From: Chromera velia
Taxonomy: Eukaryota > Sar > Chromeraceae
Reading direction: 5' to 3'
Length of the DNA stretch: 15,000 bases
NCBI GenBank assembly: GCA_018398765.1
Contig: JAHBMJ010000435.1
Location: forward strand, 1-15,000
Positions 1-8,800 of the stretch are shown here, piece after piece. The position numbers and the translations under genes are program-made. The notes below the pieces were generated by a model. It made no database searches and was not told the DNA's origin. It saw nothing but the letters and a program-made list of their open reading frames with translations. Each line of letters opens with the position of its first letter. Within the stretch, counting starts at the first letter, position 1.

Positions 1-347
1 ACTCGCCTTTTCTGGACACGACCAAGCAACAGATTTCGGGGGGCGATGGAGGGCGGGGGTGAAAAGAGGGTCGATGCAACCGTCATCACAGAGGTCGGTC
101 AGTGAGTGAATCTGGAATGAAGCGTGAATGAGTGAACAAGTGAGTGCATGTGCGAAGTCGTGTCGCTCTGATCTCATCATATCCACCAGCGCATGTATTC
201 ATTATCATTAATTCTGTATGAACATGAATGCACGCATCGTGTCGTATCGCTCTGATCTCATCATATCCACCAACGCATGCACGTTTCAATTCCGCTCACC
301 CGGGCGAAAGGAGGGGGTCTGTCTACACGCTGAGAGAGAGAGAACGG
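1..347. other. 5' flank without a recognisable gene
   Basis: No convincing exon is visible here on either strand. The stretch holds a 39-bp direct repeat (listed separately) and a short GA-rich tract near 331-345, just before a possible start codon at 348. Short open frames are present but have no protein-like composition. Confidence 0.5.
157..279 (+). repeat. 39-bp direct repeat pair, 84-bp spacing
   Basis: A segment around TCGCTCTGATCTCATCATAT occurs at about 157-195 and again at 241-279, with two mismatches over about 39 bp (G/A before TCGCTC and G/A in CCACC[A]GCGCATG). The 84-bp period suggests a local tandem duplication whose spacer has diverged. Confidence 0.8.
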
Positions 348-602
348 ATGAACCAAGGAAAATTGATTTTGGTAGGGAGGGCGGGAATCTCTGAAAGCAG
401 CAAAGCCGCTGGTGGCAGATCAACTGAAATTGACGTAAACTTTTGTCACAACATTTCGGAAGCCATATTGCAGGTGCCTTCGAAGTTCCTCTGAATTTGT
501 GTCTGCGTGCATTGTGCTTCCCAAACGCCGATGAAATCCTTTCGACGAGAACCGGGTCTTCTGCGGCTGTGTTGTCTCTCTCTTTCTCTTCATCTGTCTC
601 TG

Positions 603-660
<58 letters not shown>

Positions 661-685
661 TGTGTGCGTGTGTGTATGCGTGTGT

Positions 686-721
<36 letters not shown>

Positions 722-752
722 ATGTGTGTGTGTGCGTATGTGTGTGTGTGTG

Positions 753-786
<34 letters not shown>

Positions 787-1698
787 GGCTGAAGAGGCAG
801 ACTTTCCATCTCAGGAGATGCCTGTGTTCAAGACTTCATCCAGCAGCAGTGACCTTGAGAATTCAGCAGAAGGACGAGAAAAGGTACTTTCATCTTCCTC
901 GTCAGGAGAGAAGAGGCAGAAGGAGAAGAGCGGTGCAGCAGAACGAGGAGACACTCACTCGAACCAACCAATCGCTACGGGAAAAGACCAGCAAAAGAAA
1001 CATCCGAAGGAAGGGACCGGCAGCAGTTCTGATGAAGCAAAGAACGAAGACCAAGAGAGCCGCCCTTGGAGGAAATACGCACCTCACGTATTGGTGCTCA
1101 CCGATCTCAACGTCTGTTTGTTCGGTCGTCCTGAAGTCCATTCGTTCGTCAAATAGTTTCTGTGTTAGGGTTTTGTTCGCATCTTTCTTTCCTTCTTTCT
1201 TGCTTTCCTTCTTTCTTCTTCCTTCCCTTCTTCCTTCCTTCCTTCCTTCCTTCCTTCTTCTCCTCCTTTTCTCCTGCTCTGATTACCCCCTTGGTTGCGT
1301 GCTTGCTTGATTGCGTGTGTACGTGCGTGCTGGCAAGTTTTTGACGCCCTTTGTAGAATCGAAGACACGATTTAGCCTGTGATCGTGTTGGGGAATAGAA
1401 GAAAGATTGTGCTTAACCCAGTCAGATTGTCCGGAGGGTGCGTGACAAGGAGCCTCAGGACGCATGTTGACTTGAATGTGATGACTATGAATGAGTACGG
1501 CATAGCCAGTCCCTGTGACCAGACGCGATCGTGATACCCTCCTCTTCTTTTGATTTCATTTTCTTTTGATTTCATTCTTAGGATTGATTATCGAACTGAA
1601 CTTGGTGTGTCATATCTCTGCTGAGATGAGATGCAGCCTCGGTCGTTCCGAAGAGGGACCAGGAGAGAGGAATCAGAACAGCGCGCACACACGCACGC

Positions 1699-1740
<42 letters not shown>

Positions 1741-2985
1741 ACACAGACACACACACTGCCTCCCTCATAATACTTATGCGAAGCGAAATTGGGTCAGGCA
1801 GCCAGTCAGTCAAGAGGGCCTATTGATTTTTTCTGGTTGCTTGGTTGGTTGGGTGCTTGCGTGCAGATGCCAGGCGGCTGGTCAGGCACCCAATTTGCCC
1901 ATCACATCAAGCAGCTGAGGCAGTCGGATCTCTTCATGCCCTCTCAGATCCAGGTCTTTCTGTGCTCAGGGGACACCAAATCGGTAAGTAAGTACGAACT
2001 TCGGACAAGATACCTTTTCTTGGATTGTGCACACCCACGGCTTAGATTCCACACACGCTTTTCATCTTCAGAGTTCGGGGGGAAACCACGAAGCTAGGCT
2101 TTTGATTAACGTTGTGTGAAGAGAAGGGTGCGTACACATAGTCTCATTTCCTTTTGGTGAGCGTCTGCCTCGTTCACTTGCTTCGTTCTTCTCCGCCTCT
2201 CTCTTCTGTGATCCGGCTCAGCAGTCTCACGGCTGGCTTGAAGAGACTGACCAAAAAGCAAGTACACGTTTCAGATTGAAAAGCCACAAACCATATTGAC
2301 TGTCATTTTAGTAGTCCTTTCAATGCCTCTCATTTCAGCATGCAGTCTTTCCGGATCAACACATGTATCTAGCCGGGCTTCTTTCCACTTCCCTATCTTC
2401 ATTTTTGTGTTCCCCTTTTCTCTTTCGACTGTGTTCGTGCAGCCATGCATGCATGCATGCAGGACATCGAGGAACAGTTCCCATCAGAAAAAAAAAAACC
2501 AACCATGCATGCATGAATGCAGGACATCGAGGAACAGTTCCCATCAGAAAAAAAAAAACCAACCATGCATGCATGAATGCAGGACATCGAGGCACAGTTC
2601 CCATCAGAAAAAAAAAAAGCAACCATGCATGCATGAATGCAGGACATCGAGGCACAGTTCCCATCAGAAAAAAGAAAAAAACAACCATGCATGCATGCAT
2701 GAATGCAGGACATCGAGGAACAGTTCCCATCAGAAAAAAAAAAAAAACCAACCATGCATGCATGCATGAATGCAGGACATCGAGGAACAGTTCCCATCGG
2801 AAGTCCAAAACTTCCAGGGGATCATCCCGAAGCCCTGCGAGTACGAACACCTGGTTTCTGTGTTCGTCCAGGCGTGCACGCAGGCGGCAAGGGCGATGCA
2901 CAGAATTGTTGAGGGAAGGCACGAAGAAGCGCAAGTCCCCGGAACGCTCCCGTTAATTCCAGAAAACTCAGAGAGTGGAGAGTGA
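348..2985 (+). CDS. Multi-exon gene of unknown function (model)
   Basis: I do not recognise the family. Proposed exons are 348-434 (ATG at 348, donor GTAAAC), 788 to either 883 (donor GTACTT) or 1087 (donor GTATTG), 1867-1983 (acceptor GTGCAG, donor GTAAGT) and 2776-2985 (acceptor TGCAG, stop TGA at 2983). All junctions are phase 0, so the frame holds. Exon 788 onward encodes a Ser/Lys/Glu-rich, probably disordered stretch (starts [14 protein letters not shown]). Exon 1867-1983 encodes 39 residues starting [20 protein letters not shown]. The last exon encodes 69 residues starting [14 protein letters not shown], with a helical-looking segment [20 protein letters not shown]. Total is about 169 or 237 aa, depending on the second exon. 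The last two exons are the most secure and the first is weakest. Extra exons between 1088 and 1866 are possible; there is an acceptor-like TTCTTAG ending at 1581. The junction before the last exon is tandemly duplicated. Confidence 0.5.
574..784 (+). repeat. TC/TG microsatellite inside a proposed intron
   Basis: A TCTC/TGTC-rich tract (574-645) passes into an interrupted TG run (646-784) that stops directly at a CAG acceptor (785-787). Exon coding begins at 788. The repeat makes up most of the proposed 353-bp intron 435-787 and would itself serve as the pyrimidine/TG-rich tract. Long Cys/Val or His/Thr open frames across it are repeat artefacts. Confidence 0.9.
1180..1272 (+). repeat. CTTT/CTTC polypyrimidine tract
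   Basis: An almost pure pyrimidine run of imperfect CTTT and CTTC units lies in the non-coding interval between the exons near 788-1087 and 1867-1983. Confidence 0.85.
1684..1756 (+). repeat. (AC)n microsatellite
   Basis: An ACAC tract with a few G interruptions lies in the same proposed intron, about 110 bp upstream of the acceptor at 1866. It is the opposite-strand counterpart of the TG tract in the first intron. Confidence 0.9.
2395..2442 (+). promoter_or_regulatory. Strong polypyrimidine tract and 3' splice site
   Basis: A pyrimidine-rich stretch ends in TTCGTGCAG (AG at 2441-2442). It is the only typical polypyrimidine tract close to the last exon of the gene. It lies directly upstream of the tandem junction repeats, not next to the exon that gives the non-repetitive C-terminus. 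Confidence 0.6.
2443..2799 (+). repeat. Tandem repeat of an intron-exon junction (five copies plus exon remnant)
   Basis: Unit copies lie at 2461-2520, 2521-2580, 2581-2640, 2641-2706 and 2707-2773 (60, 60, 60, 66 and 67 bp), followed by a partial copy at 2774-2799 that runs into the real last exon. Each unit holds AGGACATCGAGG[A/C]ACAG, then TTCCCATCAG, an A-rich tract of 11-14 bases, and a CATGCATG run ending GAATGC, so each boundary recreates GCAG|GACATC. The first two copies are identical. Copies 3 and 4 share GGCACAG in place of GGAACAG. The repeated block contains the first 22 bases of the terminal exon plus its acceptor. Confidence 0.95.
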
Positions 2986-3057
2986 ACCCTGATTTTTTTT
3001 TTTATCTCTTTACTTCTGTATGAAAGTAATTCCAGAAGACTCAGAGAGCGAACCCCT
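2953..3057 (+). repeat. Duplicated end of the last exon
   Basis: TAATTCCAGAAAACTCAGAG (from 2954) recurs at 3028 as TAATTCCAGAAGACTCAGAG, with one mismatch and a spacing of 74-75 bp across a T-run. The first copy encodes the last residues before the stop ([10 protein letters not shown]). In the second copy, the frame from 3026 (VIPEDSESEP...) stays open for 28 codons to a TGA at 3110. It may be an old duplicated C-terminus now in the 3' UTR. Confidence 0.75.
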
Positions 3058-3861
3058 AGACACTTCAATGAATAGTTTCGGAAAAGAAGAGCCGGTCTGG
3101 AAACAACAATGAGGACCAACATCGATTCCCCTGGCGGTGCATGTCATGCAGCATCGTTTCGGGCAGGATCGACGAATTAAAGACGCCTGCGTATTCTTCT
3201 GATTCACATCAAGTGAAAGAAAGAAGAGTTCTTTCTGTATCCGCACTTGAATTGACACGGTAATTGCCTAACCGTGCTTCGATTTGTTTGCTTTTGCTGT
3301 TTTTTCTCTTCTGTCCCCATCCATCTTCTGTTTTTTTTTTTTTGCTGTATGAAAATGAATGTATGCGCTATTCTCTTCTGTTCCCATCCATCTTCTGTTT
3401 TGTGTTGGTTGTGTGTCGTGTGTTGCGTTCATAACTTTGACAGTTCTCTAGTAGACTGGGAAACAAATGGGTGAGCGGATCGGTCTATTTTCATCGGGTG
3501 CGTGCACGGGAAAGAGTCAATGAAAAGAAATGAAGAGGAGAATTAAAGGGTTTGAGGGGGAAAGGCAGCCAAGAACGGTATCGAGGGAATTCAGCGGATC
3601 ATCAGGGTAACTTTGGCGTCCTCACTGTTTCTCTTCTCATACCGCCTGTGCCTGCATGAGGCCTTTATGAATATTTTTCGTTAATTCGGATTTATGTCGA
3701 CAGCTGTTTCACCAAGTCACCAGAATCAAATGAATTTCGAGGGTGGTAGTAGAACCCACACACATACGTACACATATACACACACACACACATACAGGAC
3801 GAAAAACACGAAAGTCCACTACAGCAAGCATGAGAGACTTTGAGCTCTTGTAACGACTCAA
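2986..3861. other. 3' UTR-like and intergenic stretch
   Basis: Apart from the duplicated segments, I see T-rich runs (2992-3003, 3330-3343), a short AC microsatellite (about 3768-3797) and no protein-like open frame on either strand. The 3' end of the upstream gene presumably falls in the first few hundred bases. Confidence 0.5.
3304..3400 (+). repeat. 30-bp direct repeat pair, 67-bp spacing
   Basis: TTCTCTTCTGTCCCCATCCA (from 3304) continues through TCTTCTGTTT and recurs at 3371-3400 with a single C/T difference. A T-run and an unrelated spacer lie between the two copies. Confidence 0.85.
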
Positions 3862-4711
3862 ATGAATTCAGTGGAAAGAGAGAATGAACAGTTGATCTGC
3901 CACATGCAAATGAATAGAATGATCAAAGCAGGAAGGTACGTAAAACTCACTGTATGGGTACTTTATTGTCACCTCGCCGGGCCCTCTCCTCTCCAACTCT
4001 CTGCGTCCCATACATCTGCCTGCCTTTTGTCCTCTCCCCTTCTCCTTTTCTCTTCTCTTCTGTTCTCTGATCCTATCTTCTGATTTTTTCTGTCCCTCGA
4101 TCATGCCCAGCCGTTGCATGGGTGACTGACTGACTGACTGACTGACGGCCTTGGAGGAGGAATGCTGACCTGACCCTTCATAGAGAGATCGAGGAGCATG
4201 CATTGGTCATCTTGACTCGATCTCTCACGGCTGAATTCATTCGAGGAATGCCGTGATCTATCTATCTGCATGGCCGTTGGCGCAAGGGAGACGATCGGCA
4301 TGTGAACTGTCGTGTGCGCACACTGTCAGTCCGCCTGTCGGGACCTCCCTCGCCCTTCTCGAGGGCCAAAACAAGCAATTAATATTTCACTTGGACTTGT
4401 CTTGCCTCGCCTCGCCTGCCCTCTCCTCCCCTTGCCTCGCCTTCTCTTCTTGTAGGTACCTAAGTGATTTCTTTGGCAATGGATTTTATCTTCTCACCAG
4501 CAGACAGACAAAATGTGAAAACGATAGAGCAAATGGAAGGAATGAAAACATGCAGAAGGAAGAAGCGGGCTGCAAGGGCCGCGGACTGACGGTAAGATTT
4601 TCCGCACAGGACAGCTTTTTGAGGTTGCCTGGCTGGCTCTCTTCTTGTCAGTTTTCCCTTCATGCACGCATGCCCGACAAAGAAAGCCTCCCCCACAAGG
4701 CTGGATACTGA
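3862..4711 (+). CDS. Candidate two-exon gene, unknown function
   Basis: Exon 3862-3935 begins with ATG (MNSVERENEQLICHMQ...) and ends at a good donor (AG|GTACGT). A long CT-rich tract ends in CTTCTTGTAG at 4455. Joining 3935 to 4456 completes an Arg codon (AG|G) and keeps an open frame YLSDFFGNGFYLLTSRQ... to a TGA at 4709. The predicted product is about 109 aa, polar, with no recognisable domain. A donor-like GTAAGA at 4591 could end the second exon earlier. Support is only the splice signals and matching phase, so this may be a non-coding or chance model. Confidence 0.28.
4122..4147 (+). repeat. (TGAC)n microsatellite
   Basis: Six near-perfect TGAC units lie inside the proposed intron of the 3862-4711 candidate. 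Confidence 0.9.
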
Positions 4712-5560
4712 TCGAATTCAATCACGCATGCCCCGGATGAATGGACAGCGGGTGAAATGAAGTAGTTGGATGGAAGAAGAAAAGAGAGGTCGAATCTCAT
4801 GTTGGGAGGTGAGTGCACAGGCCGTCTGGCATTATTGAGTTCATTTGAATTGATCTGAGAGCATGATTGTCTCAGGAGGAAGCAACAGCTGCCAAGCGGT
4901 ATTCATTTGATGGATCGCCGAGTCATTGTCTTTTGATGATCACCCTTGGCCTTTCTAGGCTCGTAACTTTGATTGTATGCATGCAAGGGATCGATCATGT
5001 AGTTGCTTTGTTGGTTCGTTTCTGCAGATGATCCGATCGAATCTGATGAAATGAAAAAAATGAATCTGTAGTTGGATGCAGGCGGCTGTTTAAGTTTTTG
5101 TTTATTTGTGGATTGCTTAGTGTGCCGGGAAGGGAAGAAGGCCGGAGGAACGTATAAAAGAAACAAAGGGACCAGAACAGTGCCAATACTCGGAAGGCAG
5201 GAAAGAAAACTAAAAGAAAAACAGGGGGGGGGGTTGGAGCCATAAAGGGGTAGTCTCTCTATTTATCTGTCTCTCTCTGTCTCTCTGTCTCTTTTTCTGT
5301 TACTCTCACGCACGGACAAAGCAAAGTGGGGAGGGAGTGTCGGACGTAGCACTCTTTTTTCCTCCTCAAGACACTCTTGATGACAATCCTAGTAAAAGTT
5401 GCGACGGTTGCATTGCCATGTGCAAGTCTAAAACTTGCAAAAGGCCCCGGCCTCTTTACACATTTGCCATCCTTCTGAAGCTGATTGAGTAGCAATGTTA
5501 AAAAGATTTTTTTCTTTTAGATTAAGTTTATACATATATATATTACACAGAAAAACGTTA
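4712..5560. other. Stretch without a recognisable gene
   Basis: I find no convincing exon. The region has a G-run (5223-5232) and a TCTC/TGTC low-complexity tract (about 5252-5299). From about 5497 it becomes strongly AT-rich up to the LINE insertion point. The AT-rich sequence continues on the far side of the LINE at 9459, so the element landed inside it. Confidence 0.5.
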
Positions 5561-5574
5561 CATAGTATTTTGTT
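5561..5574 (+). repeat. Target-site duplication, LINE 3' side
   Basis: CATAGTATTTTGTT directly abuts the (CAT)6 tail. It matches CACAGTATTTTGTT at 9445-9458 at 13 of 14 positions, with an 11-bp perfect core. Confidence 0.85.
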
Positions 5575-5592
5575 CATCATCATCATCATCAT
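5575..5592 (+). repeat. (CAT)6 tail of the LINE
   Basis: Six perfect CAT units ((ATG)6 on the element's strand) sit between the target-site duplication and unique element sequence. A short tandem-repeat tail replaces poly(A), as in RTE, I and related LINE clades. Confidence 0.9.
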
Positions 5593-5607
5593 ACGCCATC
5601 GCTATCG

Positions 5608-5620
5608 GCCTATAATAGGC
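5608..5620 (-). other. Palindrome near the LINE 3' end
   Basis: GCCTATAATAGGC is a perfect 6-bp-arm palindrome about 16 bp inside the repeat tail. In the RNA it could form a short hairpin. LINE reverse transcriptases often recognise 3'-terminal stem-loops, so it is a candidate recognition structure; that role is inferred. Confidence 0.5.
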
Positions 5621-5856
5621 GTCTAGCATTCGGCAAGTCACAACACGCAAGGCAGATTGTTAAATGATGGACCCTCATTTCGCAACATTTGGTAAATAAC
5701 TTAACAACTGCATTTTTTCTCAAACTCTTCCACTTCTGGCAGGGCGTGCTTGCGCATGAGCGAGGCTGCTTCATGTGATGTTGACTGCCAGCCATGCCAC
5801 GCCACCTTATAACGCCATCCTCTTCCCTGCTTGTACTTCCTAAAAGTTTCCTTCAC

Positions 5857-8800
5857 CTAACAGCCCTGAACCCAGCTTCCCTTCTTTTCTTTGACTGCCT
5901 TCTTCAGCTGCTCTGGCTGTCTGGGGGTAGGGTCCTTGTGTGCTTTGCTTGTGTGAATGCGAAGCCCTCGGGGGGTAGAAAACGTTTGTCCACATACCTT
6001 ACACTTCGCATCTCCATCTCTTTGCCCCTTTTTCACTTCCCTTTTCTTTTCTTTTTCCTCCGCTGCTCTCTCCTCTACCTTTTTTACCCCATCTTGAATT
6101 AACGCCCTCTACCTGCCTCTATGAGAGGCAAGTGTCTGCCACTTGGCCTCATTAATTTCCAGAAGGCGGAAATCAGAGAGGACACAGTCGCTCCAACGAA
6201 GGAGGGGTCAACCAAAGGGGCGCTCTCCTTGGAGATGCTCAAACAACAACTGACGGGGAAGACGCTCTCTCCCTATCCTCCCAACATGCCCCAGCCACCA
6301 GAGTCTGGAAAGTCGGACGGTGCTCTCAATCGTGCGCAATCTAAACGTACGGCGGAGGGCGGCGTCAGGAGTATGCTCCTGACGAGGCTGGTTCGTAACC
6401 TGCCTCACACGCGCCATGCACCATGACTCCAACTTCACGATCTGGTCTTTTTGGGCTGCCCACGTCTCTGCCCTATAGAGGAGGGCGGGGAGGACTGCAC
6501 CTCTGAACATATGCATTTTTGTCTTTGTTATGAGCCCTACCCGCTTCCACACCTCCTCCTGCAACTTTCTCCACACCATCCCTACTTTTTGGATGCAGTG
6601 ATGGATCTCTCCGTTGAGAGACCCGTCATTCAACATCATACCCCCCAGGTACCAGAACTGCTCTACCTCCTGCAAAGGCTGTCACTTAATGGCAATGGTG
6701 GACTAACGTGGCTCTCTTGTGTGCCTTTCCTCCCCTCTTCCCGGCTGCATCATCATCTCTGTCTTCTTGATGGAGATTTTTAATCCCCACTTGTCACACG
6801 CTGCCTGCAGGCGATCTACAAACTCTTGCATGCGACGCTCTCGCGTCTCGGGCACGGCCAGATCGTTTGCAAACTTCAGATCAGTGACACTGATCTTGAA
6901 GGCGGACCGCCCTGCCTTCTTGCTCGCAAAAGGCTCTGCAAAATCCACCTCCACCTCTATCCCCCCATCCCAGCCCTGCAAGGCCTCCTGCACAACTGCT
7001 TCGAAAAGGATAAGGAAAAGGAGAGGCCCGATCACACATCCCTGTCTGATCCTATTCTTAACTGCAAACGGCTCTGTTCTCTCTCTATTCACCTCTACAC
7101 ACGCCTCCATGTCTTGCATGAACGACATGATGATGTCTATCAGGAGGGGGGGAATGCCCACCTTCAAAAGCAAAGCACGGAGGGCGACACGGGTGACTGT
7201 GTCAAAGGCCTTTGTCAGGTCAACAAACAGCCAAAACAGACGAATCTGCCTCTCCCGTGCCTTCTCCATGATCTGCTTTACTGTGAAAAGCATGTCTATT
7301 ATCCCCCTCCCCTCCCTGAATCCCGCCTGTGACTCACTTATTTTCTTTTTATTTCGTTTTTAGATGCGACCCCCCACAATCTTTGCAAGTACTTTACCTG
7401 TAACAATCAGTAGGGTGATCCCTCTCCAGTTATGATCACAGAGCAGACGGTCGCCTTTCTTGGGGACAGGGACCATCATTGCATCTCTGAACACCTTCGG
7501 CATCCCCCTTTCCTTCCACACTGCCCTAAAGACGTCTAAGAGCCTGCTGATCATCGCTTCCCCACCTGCCTTCAGCTGCTCTACTACTATGCTGTCTGCC
7601 CCTGCAGTCTTCCCATTTGGCAGCCTCTTCACGGCTTCTCTCACCTCTGCTCTGCTCGGGATTCTATCCATCCACCACTCCACCCGCGCCAGGGCCCTGC
7701 GGGATTCTGTCTGTCACCCCCTCAACTGCCTGTAACGGAAGGTTCAAAACTCCTTCAAAGAAGCGGCCAAAACGGGCTTGCACCTCCCTTACATCTATTG
7801 AGGGGGGGTCTCCCACTTTTTGCCCTTCCCCCAGGATCGCATTGATCCTAGGCCTGCCCTGAAGCCTCTGCAACTCCTTCTAGAAGCGGTAAAGCTTCGA
7901 GAAGTTATTGCTTACAAATGCCTCCTCGAGCTCTCGTCCCTTCTGCGACCACCAGGCGTTTCGGGCCCTTCTGACGGCTTGTGCTGCGGCATTGCGGGCT
8001 CGCACGTACTCTCTGCATTTCGATTCAACTCCCGTCTCCCCCTTCCTACTCACATTCTCATAAACAACCCTTGCTTTCTTCTTATATTCAAGCAACGGCA
8101 ACAGTTGGGAACACGTCTCTGCAAACCACTCTGGTGCGGGGCGTATGCCTTTGCCTTCTGTTGTGGCTTCAGCGATGCTGCAGATGGTGACGGCTGTCTC
8201 CTCCCACAATTGTTCGGCTGTTGCTGTGGCTGTGACATGCTATAACTTTTGGAAGCTTTTCGAGTGCGGCGCAGAGCGCGGGTGTGAACGTTTTGCTCGG
8301 CAGTACGCAGCGCCGCTTATCAGATGCTTACTGCGCACTGTCCTGCTTCTGCTTTCTTCGAACGGGGAGATGGATTTTCAGACCGACAAACCGATGGTCG
8401 AACCAACAGTCAATCGACTTGAACACCCTGACATCGCATACCCTGCTCAAATCCCTCCTCCTTACTAGAAAGTAGTCAAGCTCATGCCACTTCTTGGAGC
8501 GTGGGTGCTGCCACGATCCTTTGTGGTGTGGGGGGTGCTAGAAAAACGAGTTTGCAACAACGAGTTTGTGCTCGAAGCAGAACTTAAGCAGACACTGCCC
8601 GTTTTGATTTGGATATCTCTGTCCTCCCGTGAACCTCCCCAACACTGCTGCCGTTTCCTCATTTTTTCGTCCCACCCTCGCGTTGAAGTCCCCCCCAATG
8701 ACGACTGGGTTTCCGTTCGGGACTTTTTTCACTGCCTCCCCGAGGTCTCAGTAAAACTCAGCCATTTCCTCGTCTCCCGCCCCACTGGTAGGGGCGTATG

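Noticed and set aside
420-1310. Long open frames of Cys/Val, Leu/Ser or His/Thr repeats on both strands
   Set aside because: They are translations of the TC/TG microsatellite. Only the non-repetitive part after 788 looks coding.
2461-2773. CRISPR-like array
   Set aside because: The units are contiguous with no unique spacers, and the repeat copies a nearby exon start. The setting is eukaryotic.
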